DNA from: Desulfovibrio sp. G11
Lineage (GTDB): Bacteria; Desulfobacterota; Desulfovibrionia; Desulfovibrionales; Desulfovibrionaceae
Length of the DNA stretch: 64,000 nucleotides
Direction of reading: 5' to 3'
Assembly (NCBI RefSeq): GCF_900243745.1
Contig: NZ_LT984798.1
Coordinates: 2,750,001-2,814,000 of the forward strand
In this document: positions 7,846-15,119 of the stretch, piece by piece
Layout of the letters: each line of letters begins with the position of its first letter
Numbering within the stretch: the stretch's first letter is position 1
Position numbers and translations under genes: made by a program
Notes under the pieces: generated by a model
What the model was told of the DNA's origin: nothing
What the model saw: the letters and a program-made list of their open reading frames with translations, nothing else
Databases searched by the model: none

Positions 7846-8772
7846 TTATTTTTCATCAAGCTGGAATGAAAAATGCCAAAGATTTTTATCAATGGGCGGG
7901 CTTGTTCCTGCCCGTTTTTCATTATCACGGGCCTCTTGATAAAAACGCAACGCGCCATCCACAAATCCGTACCAGCTGTTACGAAATTGCCCACCATCAA
8001 AGATAGTCCTAACCATTGAGAGGTCTTCCAAATCTATCCTTTGGCTGTTCATGGGGATAGAATGATAACAAAGTGGTGCCCACAACCATGCTACATCCTT
8101 GAATCGCGGCCAGATATTGTTTTGGATGTTATCCAAAGACAATGTGAAGGGAAATCTATGTTCCGTTTCGTCCCTCAAATTATAAAATTGTTTAATGATA
8201 AGATTAATGACTTCTTTGAGAGGTTTTTCAATAACGGTGTGGAGAAAATAAATGCCCCCACAGAATTGACCTTGTGAAACTCGCTCTTCTAGTGAGCCTT
8301 TACCGTTTTCAGAAAATCCTTTCCAGCGGGAATACTGCAAAAAATTTGTCCTGGAACCGTATAGATAATGCGGCATATCAATAAATTCAATGGAGCTTTT
8401 TTCTTCAAACTCAATTTCCATCATTTCCATCTCTGAAATGAGAAAAGCCATTTCCTGTGCCACATAGCCTGCAAAATCTTCCGGATCACGGGGAAAGAGC
8501 ATGGCAGCAGCAGTCAGGCCAAGATGCAGCTTGCAACGCAGAGGGAGAGCATCTTTGCCTTGCAATAAGCCTTCGGGAAAAGGAATGGTACGTCGTTGAT
8601 ATATTTCAAAAATCGGTGCAAGTGACATCTCTGCCTCCATCTCTGGATACCATCCAGAGTTGCTGAAAGTCTTCCTGTCTTCCACACATGCGTTATAGTG
8701 GCCCTTATTGTCCACAACAAGGGCTGCCATGTCAAAATTTCTTGAAGAACAATTGGGACATCGTATCCCCAC
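7846..8772 (-). CDS. zinc-ribbon protein of unknown function
   Basis: The 308 residues start with CPNCSSRNFDMAALVV followed by a further cysteine in HYNAC, so a small zinc-binding head is likely. The rest is acidic and aromatic-rich, with no motif I recognise. The first codon is GTG at 8772. The next in-frame ATG would remove the cysteine pair, so I keep GTG although no good ribosome site is seen. The gene converges on the TraD-like gene and overlaps the start of the HTH gene by 44 bases on the other strand. It is the only gene of the element with no evident transfer or integration role, so it may be cargo. I give no function. Confidence 0.6.
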   Translation of the reverse strand: MGIRCPNCSSRNFDMAALVVDNKGHYNACVEDRKTFSNSGWYPEMEAEMSLAPIFEIYQRRTIPFPEGLLQGKDALPLRCKLHLGLTAAAMLFPRDPEDFAGYVAQEMAFLISEMEMMEIEFEEKSSIEFIDMPHYLYGSRTNFLQYSRWKGFSENGKGSLEERVSQGQFCGGIYFLHTVIEKPLKEVINLIIKQFYNLRDETEHRFPFTLSLDNIQNNIWPRFKDVAWLWAPLCYHSIPMNSQRIDLEDLSMVRTIFDGGQFRNSWYGFVDGALRFYQEARDNEKRAGTSPPIDKNLWHFSFQLDEK

Positions 8773-9283
8773 AAAAGAACTTGCCCGCTGGCTTGATCTT
8801 GACGTTGACGCCGTTCGCCGCCACTATGAGGCATTCGGTGGGATACGGCCCATTCCTGGTGGCAGGATTCTGTTCTTTGAGCGTAACGTGGTGGATGCCT
8901 TGCGAGGTTCCAATCATGGCATCAAAGATTATGAAAGACGGACGTGTCCGGTGGAAGGGGAGAGTTCAGAAACTGGGCCAGATTCGGCAGAAACTGTTCG
9001 ACACCAGGGCAGCAGCCCTGGAATGGGAGGCAGAGGAGCGGAAAGCAAGTTGGGAGGCCACGACAGATACGGCCTGCTCCCTGAAGAATTGGGCGGAAAA
9101 GTATCTGGATCATGCAGCCAAGTACGACAGGAAGACCTTCAACGAAAAGCGCCAGGCACTGAGAAAGCTGTTTGCCGCCACAATCGGCAAAGGCAAGGCA
9201 GCGCAGCTGATTGTGAATCCATTGTCTCCTGTGGCAAGCCTGACGCCGGGCAAGGTTCTTGCGGCGCTTCGGGTGCAGTTTGA
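8729..9283 (+). CDS. small HTH protein upstream of integrase (excisionase/regulator-like)
   Basis: ATG 8729 has AAGGG a few bases upstream. The first 60 residues read like a compact DNA-binding domain: PTKELARWLDLDVDAVRRHY, then a turn and RILFFERNVVDAL, as in MerR/excisionase-like proteins. The frame stays open to 9283, but from about 8960 it overlaps the integrase in another frame and looks like a shadow. The true protein may therefore work only through its N-terminus, or a frameshift may join it to the integrase. It overlaps the integrase start, which suggests co-translation and control of excision or integrase expression. Confidence 0.5.
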   Translation: MSKFLEEQLGHRIPTKELARWLDLDVDAVRRHYEAFGGIRPIPGGRILFFERNVVDALRGSNHGIKDYERRTCPVEGESSETGPDSAETVRHQGSSPGMGGRGAESKLGGHDRYGLLPEELGGKVSGSCSQVRQEDLQRKAPGTEKAVCRHNRQRQGSAADCESIVSCGKPDAGQGSCGASGAV

Positions 9284-10133
9284 AACCCGCAGCGGCAATG
9301 CCGCCAACAAGGATCGTAAAAACCTTGTGGCGGCCTGGAATTGGGGAATCAAGTATTTGGGTCTGCCCACCCCCAATCCCTGCCTTGTGGACAGATTCCC
9401 GGAAAAGCGGCATCCGCGTTATGTCCCTGCCGAGGAAGACTTCTGGAAGGTTTTTGCCCAAACGCAAGGGCAGGACAGGATTATGCTGCTTTGTTATCTC
9501 CACCTGGGAGCCAGGCGCAGTGAAATCTTCCGGCTATGCTGGGAAGATGTGGACTTCGGCAACAGTCGAATCCGCCTGTATACCAAGAAAAGGCGTGATG
9601 GTTCGCTGGAGTATGACTGGCTGCCCATGACCGGTGAACTGGCTGAAGCCCTGAACTGGTGGTGGGACAACCGCACATTCAAAGACAGTACCCATGTCTT
9701 CATCTGCGAACAAGACGGTGGATTCTGTCGGGAGCAGTACGGCAAGCCCTTCAAGGAGCGTATGCAGCTCATGAAGCGGCTTTGTGGACGGGCCAAGGTC
9801 AAGCCCTTTGGCTTTCATGCCATCCGTCACCTGACTGCCTCCATCCTGTATAAGATGGGACAGCCTGTAAGTGTGATTCAGGCCATTTTGCGGCACAAAA
9901 GCCCCAATACCACGGCAATCTATTTACGGACACTGGGGCTTGAAGAGACACGCGGGGCCTTGGAAGGTCTGGCGGCCCGTTTTGCGGGCCACGGCCTTGA
10001 ACCTGATCCTGCCGGAAACGGTTCTGGAAACGGTTGCGGCAAGGTGCTTTCCTTCACCGCCAAAGGCAGTACACAGGAAAAAATGCCAGCGTCTCCCGCA
10101 CCGGTGGTTGTTCGCCGCAAACGGACAGCGTGA
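8916..10133 (+). CDS. tyrosine recombinase (integrase)
   Basis: I place the start at ATG 8916, preceded by GCGAGG at 8 bases, because the protein then begins MASKIMKDGRVRWKGRVQ, the usual AP2-like N-terminus of this integrase group. The 405 residues contain a SAM-like core-binding domain and a catalytic domain. That domain has ARRSEIFRLCWEDVDF (first Arg), HAIRHLTASILYKMG (His-x-x-Arg), LRHKSPNTTAIYLRT with the second His, and the Tyr nucleophile. It should integrate and excise the mobilizable element. It runs toward tRNA-Glu 210 bases further on. The C-terminal 60 residues are a low-complexity tail. Confidence 0.9.
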   Translation: MASKIMKDGRVRWKGRVQKLGQIRQKLFDTRAAALEWEAEERKASWEATTDTACSLKNWAEKYLDHAAKYDRKTFNEKRQALRKLFAATIGKGKAAQLIVNPLSPVASLTPGKVLAALRVQFETRSGNAANKDRKNLVAAWNWGIKYLGLPTPNPCLVDRFPEKRHPRYVPAEEDFWKVFAQTQGQDRIMLLCYLHLGARRSEIFRLCWEDVDFGNSRIRLYTKKRRDGSLEYDWLPMTGELAEALNWWWDNRTFKDSTHVFICEQDGGFCREQYGKPFKERMQLMKRLCGRAKVKPFGFHAIRHLTASILYKMGQPVSVIQAILRHKSPNTTAIYLRTLGLEETRGALEGLAARFAGHGLEPDPAGNGSGNGCGKVLSFTAKGSTQEKMPASPAPVVVRRKRTA

Positions 10134-10304
10134 AGGGACACAAAAACTAACCCCACCTAACCCCACTTGGGGATTTGTAGCGTTCGTAAGTGCTTGCCAT
10201 AGAAGGCGTTGTGGAAGGGGAAAAGGAAGAGAGTGTTTGAGGCCGGAAACGGCAGTTCAGAAACTTCAGTTTTTTCAAACCGTTTCTGTAACCGTTTCCG
10301 CATG

Positions 10305-10334
10305 AAAAAAGGGTTACATCTTTCGATATAACCC
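10305..10334 (-). terminator. terminator of tRNA-Gln/tRNA-Glu transcript
   Basis: On the minus strand, just past the tRNA-Glu 3' end, GGGTTA and TAACCC pair around a 12-base loop. Six T residues follow. This is a standard intrinsic terminator. Confidence 0.75.
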
Positions 10335-10345
10335 GTTGTTTTCAT

Positions 10346-10422
10346 TGGCGTCCCCAAGGGGATTTGAACCCCTGTCGACGGCGTGAAAGGCCGTTGTCCT
10401 GGGCCGGCTAGACGATGGGGAC
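10346..10422 (-). tRNA. tRNA-Glu (TTC)
   Basis: The minus strand reads GTCCCCATCGTCTAG at the 5' end, with a 7-bp acceptor stem closing on TGGGGAC. The anticodon loop is CTTTCAC with anticodon TTC, the T-arm has GGTTCAAATCC, and CCA is encoded at the 3' end (10346-10348). The sequence is close to the usual bacterial tRNA-Glu. It is co-directional with, and 13 bases downstream of, tRNA-Gln. Confidence 0.95.
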
Positions 10423-10435
10423 GCACTGTTTGTGT

Positions 10436-10510
10436 TGGCTGGGCTGCAAGGACTCGAACCTTGATTAACGGAGCCAGAATCCGCCGTCCTGCCAATTGAA
10501 CGACAGCCCA
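10436..10510 (-). tRNA. tRNA-Gln (CTG)
   Basis: The minus strand starts TGGGCTGTCG and closes with CAGCCCAGCCA. The anticodon stem GCGGA/TCCGT encloses TTCTGGC, giving anticodon CTG, which reads CAG. CCA is encoded. It probably forms one transcript with tRNA-Glu. Confidence 0.93.
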
Positions 10511-10984
10511 ACACGAAGAGTGTGTATATGTGAACCACGCCGGACTGTCAAGCAAGAATTTTAAAAAAAATCATTCAGCTAGCAAAATGGCTGTTTCCAA
10601 CGGGCAGAAGAGCGTGCCACTCAAACAGAAAAGAGGGCTGGTTTTTGTGAAAAAGCTGTATCCTGAAAACTTATTTTTTTAGTACGTTAAATTGCCATGC
10701 CCAGTGGTTCGCAGGCAGGCGCTGTTCTTCTGATTGAAAAGTTAAAAAAAGAACAAGTATGTCGTTTGGTTGTGACTCGTAATGCTTTGCTGGTTGTTTA
10801 TGCAGTTTATCGCTTTTTCTGTTTTTTTAAAATTTATTGCTCTACAACCCACACTAACTCACTGAATATACTTGCGCTAATTGGTTTGACGTGATATTCA
10901 CACCAAACAACTATCCTCTTAACCTTTTACCGGATTGTGAAAGAATGTTTGTAACGTAAAACAACGCTGTGGCGGAGGATGATT
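10511..10984. other. AT-rich intergenic region
   Basis: No convincing gene is seen in this stretch; the short frames have poor composition. A weak TTGACG at 10886 could be a -35 box for the exporter operon, but the matching -10 box is poor. GGAGG at 10974 is the ribosome site of the next gene. Confidence 0.5.
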
Positions 10985-12094
10985 ATGGAAGACAAAGGAT
11001 TATTGGGTAAAATTGTGGCCATTATCCCCGGTTTGGTGCTGATGATCGGCACCCTGGCCGTATTGCGCATGTATGCTGTTCCCTGGCTGAACGGCATCAC
11101 GCTTTTCGGCGTAAAAGGCTGGCCTGTAAAAGTGCTGAGCCTCAACTATATCTTGCTTTCCATTATTGCGGGCATGCTGTTTCGCAACGTTTTGTTTGGC
11201 GGCAAGATTCCCGCGTGGGCGGATGCGGGCTTTCGCACAACCCGCCTGTTTATTAAAACGGGCGTTATCATGCTGGGTTCGCTGTATACCCTGCAAAGTC
11301 TGCTCAAACTGGGTATAAGCGCCGCGCTGCTGATTATGGCTTTTGTGTTCGGCACTGTCTTCCTTATCATGTGGTTGAGTAAAATATGGAAAGTTGACCG
11401 CTCTGTGGCGGCTGTTATGGCGGCGGCCTGCGGCGTGTGCGGGGTTTCTGCGGCGGTGGCGGCAGCCCCCGGTGTGCGCGCCCGTCCTGTGGACCTGGCC
11501 CTTGCCATTGCCACGATTCTTGGCTTTGGCATTGTGACGATGTTTATCAGCCCCTTTATCGGTAAAGCGCTCAACCTGTCAGACCTGCAATACGGCGCAT
11601 GGGTCGGTACGGGCATTCTGAACTCCGGCCAGGTGCTTGCCACCTGCCTGGCATTCAATCCGGTAATTGCTCCGGGAACGGCCGTGGCCTATGGTGAAGT
11701 GTGGAACGTGGTGCGCGTCATCAGCATTCCTTTTGTGGTTTTTGCCATCACCGTCTGGTACTGGAAGGGAGAGGGAGAGGCCGAGCACATCAGCCTGAAG
11801 GAAATTCTTATTTCCAAGTTCCCCATCTTCGTTTTGGGCTTCTTTGGCATGACGGCCCTGTCTTCTCTGGGTATGCTCGGGGCTGAAGGTTCTGAAACCC
11901 TGCACCTTCTGCGCGACTGCATGCAATGGATATTCGGCATCGGCCTTGTTGGGCAGGGGGCGTACATTGACTTCCGTGAAATCAAGGCCGCCGGCGGCAA
12001 GCCGTTGCGCCTCGGTCTGACCGCGGGTACCGTAAAATATGTGCTGGCCCTTATCGTCATCATGCTGTTCATGCCCAAAGTAGGCGCGTTCTAA
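10985..12094 (+). CDS. YeiH/UPF0324-family membrane exporter (putative sulfate/sulfonate-related)
   Basis: The 369-residue protein has about ten membrane helices. It has the conserved UPF0324 stretches ACGVCGVSAAVAAAPGVRA and WVGTGILNSGQVLA followed by GEVWNVVRVISIP. I choose ATG 10985 because GGAGG lies 6 bases before it; an ATG at 10979 is too close. The family is annotated as putative sulfate exporters, and related proteins are often linked to sulfonate metabolism, but the substrate is not proven here. It is followed by a membrane-tethered lipoyl-like protein and a universal stress protein with almost no spacing, so the three probably form an operon. Confidence 0.85.
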   Translation: MEDKGLLGKIVAIIPGLVLMIGTLAVLRMYAVPWLNGITLFGVKGWPVKVLSLNYILLSIIAGMLFRNVLFGGKIPAWADAGFRTTRLFIKTGVIMLGSLYTLQSLLKLGISAALLIMAFVFGTVFLIMWLSKIWKVDRSVAAVMAAACGVCGVSAAVAAAPGVRARPVDLALAIATILGFGIVTMFISPFIGKALNLSDLQYGAWVGTGILNSGQVLATCLAFNPVIAPGTAVAYGEVWNVVRVISIPFVVFAITVWYWKGEGEAEHISLKEILISKFPIFVLGFFGMTALSSLGMLGAEGSETLHLLRDCMQWIFGIGLVGQGAYIDFREIKAAGGKPLRLGLTAGTVKYVLALIVIMLFMPKVGAF

Positions 12095-12110
12095 GCCAAA
12101 GGAAGATGCC

Positions 12111-12506
12111 ATGAGTAATGACAAGCAAAAAATGACAGTCTTCAGGAATGACCGGCACGAGGATATCGCTTCGATTATTTTTGCCGGGCTTGTAGTAATT
12201 TGCGTGCTTGGCTACATGGCCTTTATCGTACCCACGGTAAAGGTGAAGGCCAGCCAGGACGGCAAACTTGTTTCTGTCGCAGTGGAAAAAGGGGCCGAAG
12301 TCAAAAAGGGCGATGTGATCTATTCGCTTGAAGTTGTTGAAAAAAAATGGAAAGACAACGTGATGGAAGAAAAGGTTGTCACCAGGGACGTGAGCGTCAA
12401 AGCCAACGGAAAGGTTCTTGATGTTCCCGGCAAGCCCGGCGAAAAGGTAAAAAAAGGCAAGGATACCATCATCGTGCTTGATCATGAAAAGGGAACATTG
12501 CCTTGA
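12111..12506 (+). CDS. membrane-tethered lipoyl/biotinyl-like domain protein
   Basis: The 131-residue protein has one membrane helix (about residues 20-42, IIFAGLVVICVLGYMAFIV). The following domain is of the barrel-sandwich hybrid type: two repeats of the pattern GKLVSVAVEKGAEVKKGDVI and GKVLDVPGKPGEKVKKGKD. The carrier motif (M/V)KM expected in a true biotin or lipoyl acceptor is not seen between the halves. Instead there is a charged SLEVVEKKWKDN stretch. It is more likely a periplasmic-adaptor-like partner of the exporter than a cofactor carrier, which is inference. The stop TGA shares one base with the ATG of the next gene. Confidence 0.6.
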   Translation: MSNDKQKMTVFRNDRHEDIASIIFAGLVVICVLGYMAFIVPTVKVKASQDGKLVSVAVEKGAEVKKGDVIYSLEVVEKKWKDNVMEEKVVTRDVSVKANGKVLDVPGKPGEKVKKGKDTIIVLDHEKGTLP

Positions 12507-12955
12507 TGTCCGCCTCTGCCCCCAAAAATATCCTGCTGCTGCTTGATGAGGAAAGCCCCGCCGCAGCCGAGGCTGTTCGCATTGCGCGTGAAAGCGGCGC
12601 GGCCCTGACCGCCCTTTTTGTGCTGGACTCCACATGGAATGACTATGTGGGGCATGACTGGCTCTCGGGTAGTGGGTCCCGCGCGGACTTCATCGACTAT
12701 ATGCAGCAGGAGGAAGAAAAAAGCGCAGCCAGGGCCTTTACCCGGCTTCGGGAATTTGCCGGTGACCAGATGGAAATCCATTGTCTGACAACATCCGGCA
12801 ATGTGATTGACCATGCCCGGCAAGAAATGGTCCGGGGGTATGACCTGTTTGTTGCTGCCAACCCCCTGCGGCGTGGCCTTGAGCGCATTCGCGGTAATGT
12901 GGGGGCGCTTTGCGAAAATGCCCCGTGCCGCATTCTGCTTGTACCCGCAGCGTAA
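12506..12955 (+). CDS. universal stress protein (UspA-like)
   Basis: The product is 149 residues with the Usp fold pattern. A first strand KNILLLLDEE is followed by a helix rich in Ala (AAAEAVRIARESGAALTALF), and it ends CRILLVPAA. The canonical ATP-binding GxxGx9GS near the C-terminus is not seen: the region reads NPLRRGLERIRGNVGALC. It may therefore be a non-ATP-binding member. The start overlaps the stop of the preceding gene by one base. The link to the exporter suggests a regulatory or cytosolic partner role. Confidence 0.75.
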   Translation: MSASAPKNILLLLDEESPAAAEAVRIARESGAALTALFVLDSTWNDYVGHDWLSGSGSRADFIDYMQQEEEKSAARAFTRLREFAGDQMEIHCLTTSGNVIDHARQEMVRGYDLFVAANPLRRGLERIRGNVGALCENAPCRILLVPAA

Positions 12956-13004
12956 TATGACTGAATGGCTAAACCGGCCCTGACATCGCAAGGGCTGTGG
13001 AAAA

Positions 13005-13037
13005 ACCGGGGACCGTGCTTTTGACGCGGTCCCCGGT
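13005..13037 (+). terminator. long hairpin after the exporter operon
   Basis: ACCGGGGACCG (13005-13015) and CGGTCCCCGGT (13027-13037) pair perfectly around an 11-base loop. No T-run follows. It is a likely 3' stem-loop or terminator for the operon ending at 12955. Confidence 0.5.
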
Positions 13038-13160
13038 TGACGTTTGCGGCTGTTACGGCGCAGGTGAAGCAGAAAGGCAGCCGTTGCGTGCGGCGGGCGA
13101 AAGCCGCTTTTTCGTAGGGACCGCTATTGCCCGCATGGTATTTTTATCGGATCACGCGCT

Positions 13161-13220
13161 TGTTTTGACGCGGCTGCGCTTGTTTTGACGCGGCTGCGCT
13201 TGTTTTGACGCGGCTGCGCT
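13161..13220 (+). repeat. three exact tandem copies of a 20-bp unit
   Basis: TGTTTTGACGCGGCTGCGCT is repeated three times without a change at 13161, 13181 and 13201. It is followed by a partial TGACGC. It lies between convergent genes in non-coding DNA, so slippage or a variable-number repeat is the simplest reading. There are no spacers, so it is not a CRISPR. Confidence 0.95.
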
Positions 13221-13248
13221 TGACGCTTCTGATCGTGGGCTTCGGCAG

Positions 13249-14139
13249 CTAGTCGGTGGACCGGACTTGTTTTTGCACCGCAGCCCTGCCGGTATGTTTG
13301 TGACCGCCATGCCCGCTGCGCAGATAGATCAGCCAGTGAAACATGCCAACAAACACTCCGCCGCCAAGGATGTTGCCAAGTGTTACGGGGATAAGGTTTT
13401 TGAAGATGAAATTCGACCAGGTCAGCACAGTCGCGGTATGCTCGGGATCGGTCAGCCGGGCAGCCACAGCGGGAGGCATCATGTCATTACACAGGATACC
13501 GATAGGAATCATGAACATGTTTGCTACGCTGTGCTCAAATCCGCAAGCAATGAAAAGGCCTACAGGAAACAGGCAGGCGGCCATTTTATCAATCAGTGAG
13601 CGTCCGGCATAGCTCATCCATACGCCGAGGCAGACCAGCAGATTGCACATGGTACCCAGAAAAATGGCTTCAATGAAGGTGTGTGTGAGTTTGTTTTCTG
13701 TGGTGTTGATATAAAAAACAGCTATATCACCACCAGATGCCCACGGGTGTCCGCTCAGCAAAATGAGCGCCGCCAAAAAAAGACTGCCCACAAAATTTCC
13801 TGCATATACTATTCCCCAGTTCGAGAACATTTGTCCCCAGGTAATCTTGCGGCAGGCACGCGGAAGAAGCGTCATGGTTGTAGAGGTAAACAGATCCGCA
13901 CCCAGAACGATAACAAGCATGAGGCCGAGACTGAACACCAGCCCGCCGACTATTTTTCCCGCTCCTGCCGTGTTGGCTACGGCACAGTAAACAAAGCCCA
14001 GGCCGATGAACACGCCCGCCATAACAGCAAGCATAAAAGCATTGGGCGCTGGCCTGAGCGCCTTGCCTGCCATTATCACCACCGCCTTGTGACACATCTG
14101 CTGGGGATTCAGTGCCTCGAAGGAGGAAGGATCATGCAT
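13249..14139 (-). CDS. formate/nitrite transporter family channel (FocA-like)
   Basis: The 296-residue protein has about six membrane helices. It has the family pattern GVFIGLGFVYCAVANTAGAGK early on, ADLFTSTTMTL, GNFVGSLFLAAL and LGNILGGGVFVG near the end. The start at 14139 gives MHDPSSFEALNPQQ and has AAGGAGA upstream. An extension to 14211 lacks such a site and adds a cysteine-rich stretch that looks non-coding. It should move formate, nitrite or a similar small anion (hydrosulfide channels also belong here). The gene stands alone and converges on the exporter operon. Confidence 0.85.
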   Translation of the reverse strand: MHDPSSFEALNPQQMCHKAVVIMAGKALRPAPNAFMLAVMAGVFIGLGFVYCAVANTAGAGKIVGGLVFSLGLMLVIVLGADLFTSTTMTLLPRACRKITWGQMFSNWGIVYAGNFVGSLFLAALILLSGHPWASGGDIAVFYINTTENKLTHTFIEAIFLGTMCNLLVCLGVWMSYAGRSLIDKMAACLFPVGLFIACGFEHSVANMFMIPIGILCNDMMPPAVAARLTDPEHTATVLTWSNFIFKNLIPVTLGNILGGGVFVGMFHWLIYLRSGHGGHKHTGRAAVQKQVRSTD

Positions 14140-14739
14140 GGTGTTCTCCTTTGCATGGGATAAAATGCCAAATTTACATTTCTTGCACATATCGAAAACA
14201 CGAATACCCACGGCTCAAATTCGTTTCGATGTTTACATCCTCTTGAAGCATACGAGTTTCAAAAGATATGCTGAGATGATGCATTCAGGGGGCGCTCCGG
14301 CATGCCAGGCGGCGGTCACGAACCTGAGTGTCCTTCCAAGGGGTGTTTTACCAATTTTTCAATAAAGGTATAGGGGCATTTTTATTTATTCCCGGAAAGT
14401 ATGAATTTTCTAGCCACAAGGGTGGAAGCCAGAGCGACTGGCACCCGCTGAACGGCAGCGCCTCTTGTAAAAGAGAGCATGCTTGATAAAAGGAGCATGT
14501 AGACCGATCTGCACCATACAAGACGTACAGCAACGGAGCGCTCTATAGCCCGAATACTTCTGCCTGAAAAGTAAAACAGCCTTGCGGGCGTATCTGTAAA
14601 AAACAGAAAAGCCCCAAACGCTGATACGTTTCGGGCCGTAATAATCAGAAGTCTCATATGAAAATTTGTACTTTTGATCATCTTTCGCAAAATTTCAACA
14701 GAGTTACCGGTACGGGACGGGTTTTCAATTAATGCGTAA
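14140..14739. other. 600-bp region without a recognisable gene
   Basis: The stretch holds only short frames with unconvincing composition, the longest about 100 codons on the minus strand. No tRNA, strong hairpin or repeat is seen apart from the upstream region of the FocA-like gene. Confidence 0.5.
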
Positions 14740-15033
14740 TCATATGTATTTTAATGAAGTGGCAAGTTCAGCCCTCAGTTCTTGGTTCTGCTCATTTAAT
14801 CGCTTGTTCCACTGTCGGAGATTTTCAATCTGTTTTTGGGCTTCGGCAAGCTGGGCTTCGAGTTCGGCCATACGAGCGGATCTATTTGCATCTGCCTTGC
14901 TTTGATTAGCGTTGGTTGGGTATTCATCATCGTATCTGTCATAATAGCCATTGTCATGCATGGACTTTTCATGATTCCTGATCGTCCGATAATGGAATGT
15001 GAAGTTATCCAACTCTTCAACTTTGCGGCTCAT
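14740..15033 (-). CDS. small coiled-coil protein, unknown function
   Basis: The product is 97 residues. A polar, Tyr/Asp-rich N-terminal half is followed by a clear coiled coil (MAELEAQLAEAQKQIENLRQ onward with Leu/Asn heptads). The start is ATG 15033, 87 bases from the left end of the first IS4 copy. I do not recognise the family. Amino-acid use looks coding rather than random. It may be a remnant of the accessory region now scarred by IS elements. Confidence 0.5.
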   Translation of the reverse strand: MSRKVEELDNFTFHYRTIRNHEKSMHDNGYYDRYDDEYPTNANQSKADANRSARMAELEAQLAEAQKQIENLRQWNKRLNEQNQELRAELATSLKYI

Positions 15034-15119
15034 TGGTTGCTATTCATACCACATGCCCCTTTCATTAATAGTATGGTGTTGGATGTAAAACCACTCAAGA
15101 ACACCATGAGAGAACAGGT

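Larger units (their letters stand above)
4540..10340. mobile_element. integrative mobilizable element (approximate limits)
   Basis: The stretch holds a relaxase, a nested coiled-coil gene, an oriT-like site, a TraD-like accessory gene, one protein of unknown function, an HTH gene and a tyrosine integrase. It has no mating-pore genes, which fits an element that is mobilized by a helper. The right side ends close to tRNA-Glu (3' end at 10346). I could not find a direct repeat of the tRNA-Glu 3' end at the left, so the left limit is uncertain. The polysaccharide genes at 1-4547 may be cargo. The tRNA terminator still sits directly beside the tRNA, which argues that the exact crossover may not be inside the tRNA gene. 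Confidence 0.65.

Noticed and set aside
10697..10894. 65-codon frame between tRNA-Gln and the exporter
   Set aside because: It has no ribosome site and no recognisable pattern, in AT-rich intergenic DNA.
13161..13220. CRISPR array
   Set aside because: The three 20-bp repeats are directly adjacent with no spacers, and no cas gene is nearby.
14382..14690. 102-codon minus-strand frame
   Set aside because: Its composition is not coding-like and it has no ribosome site.
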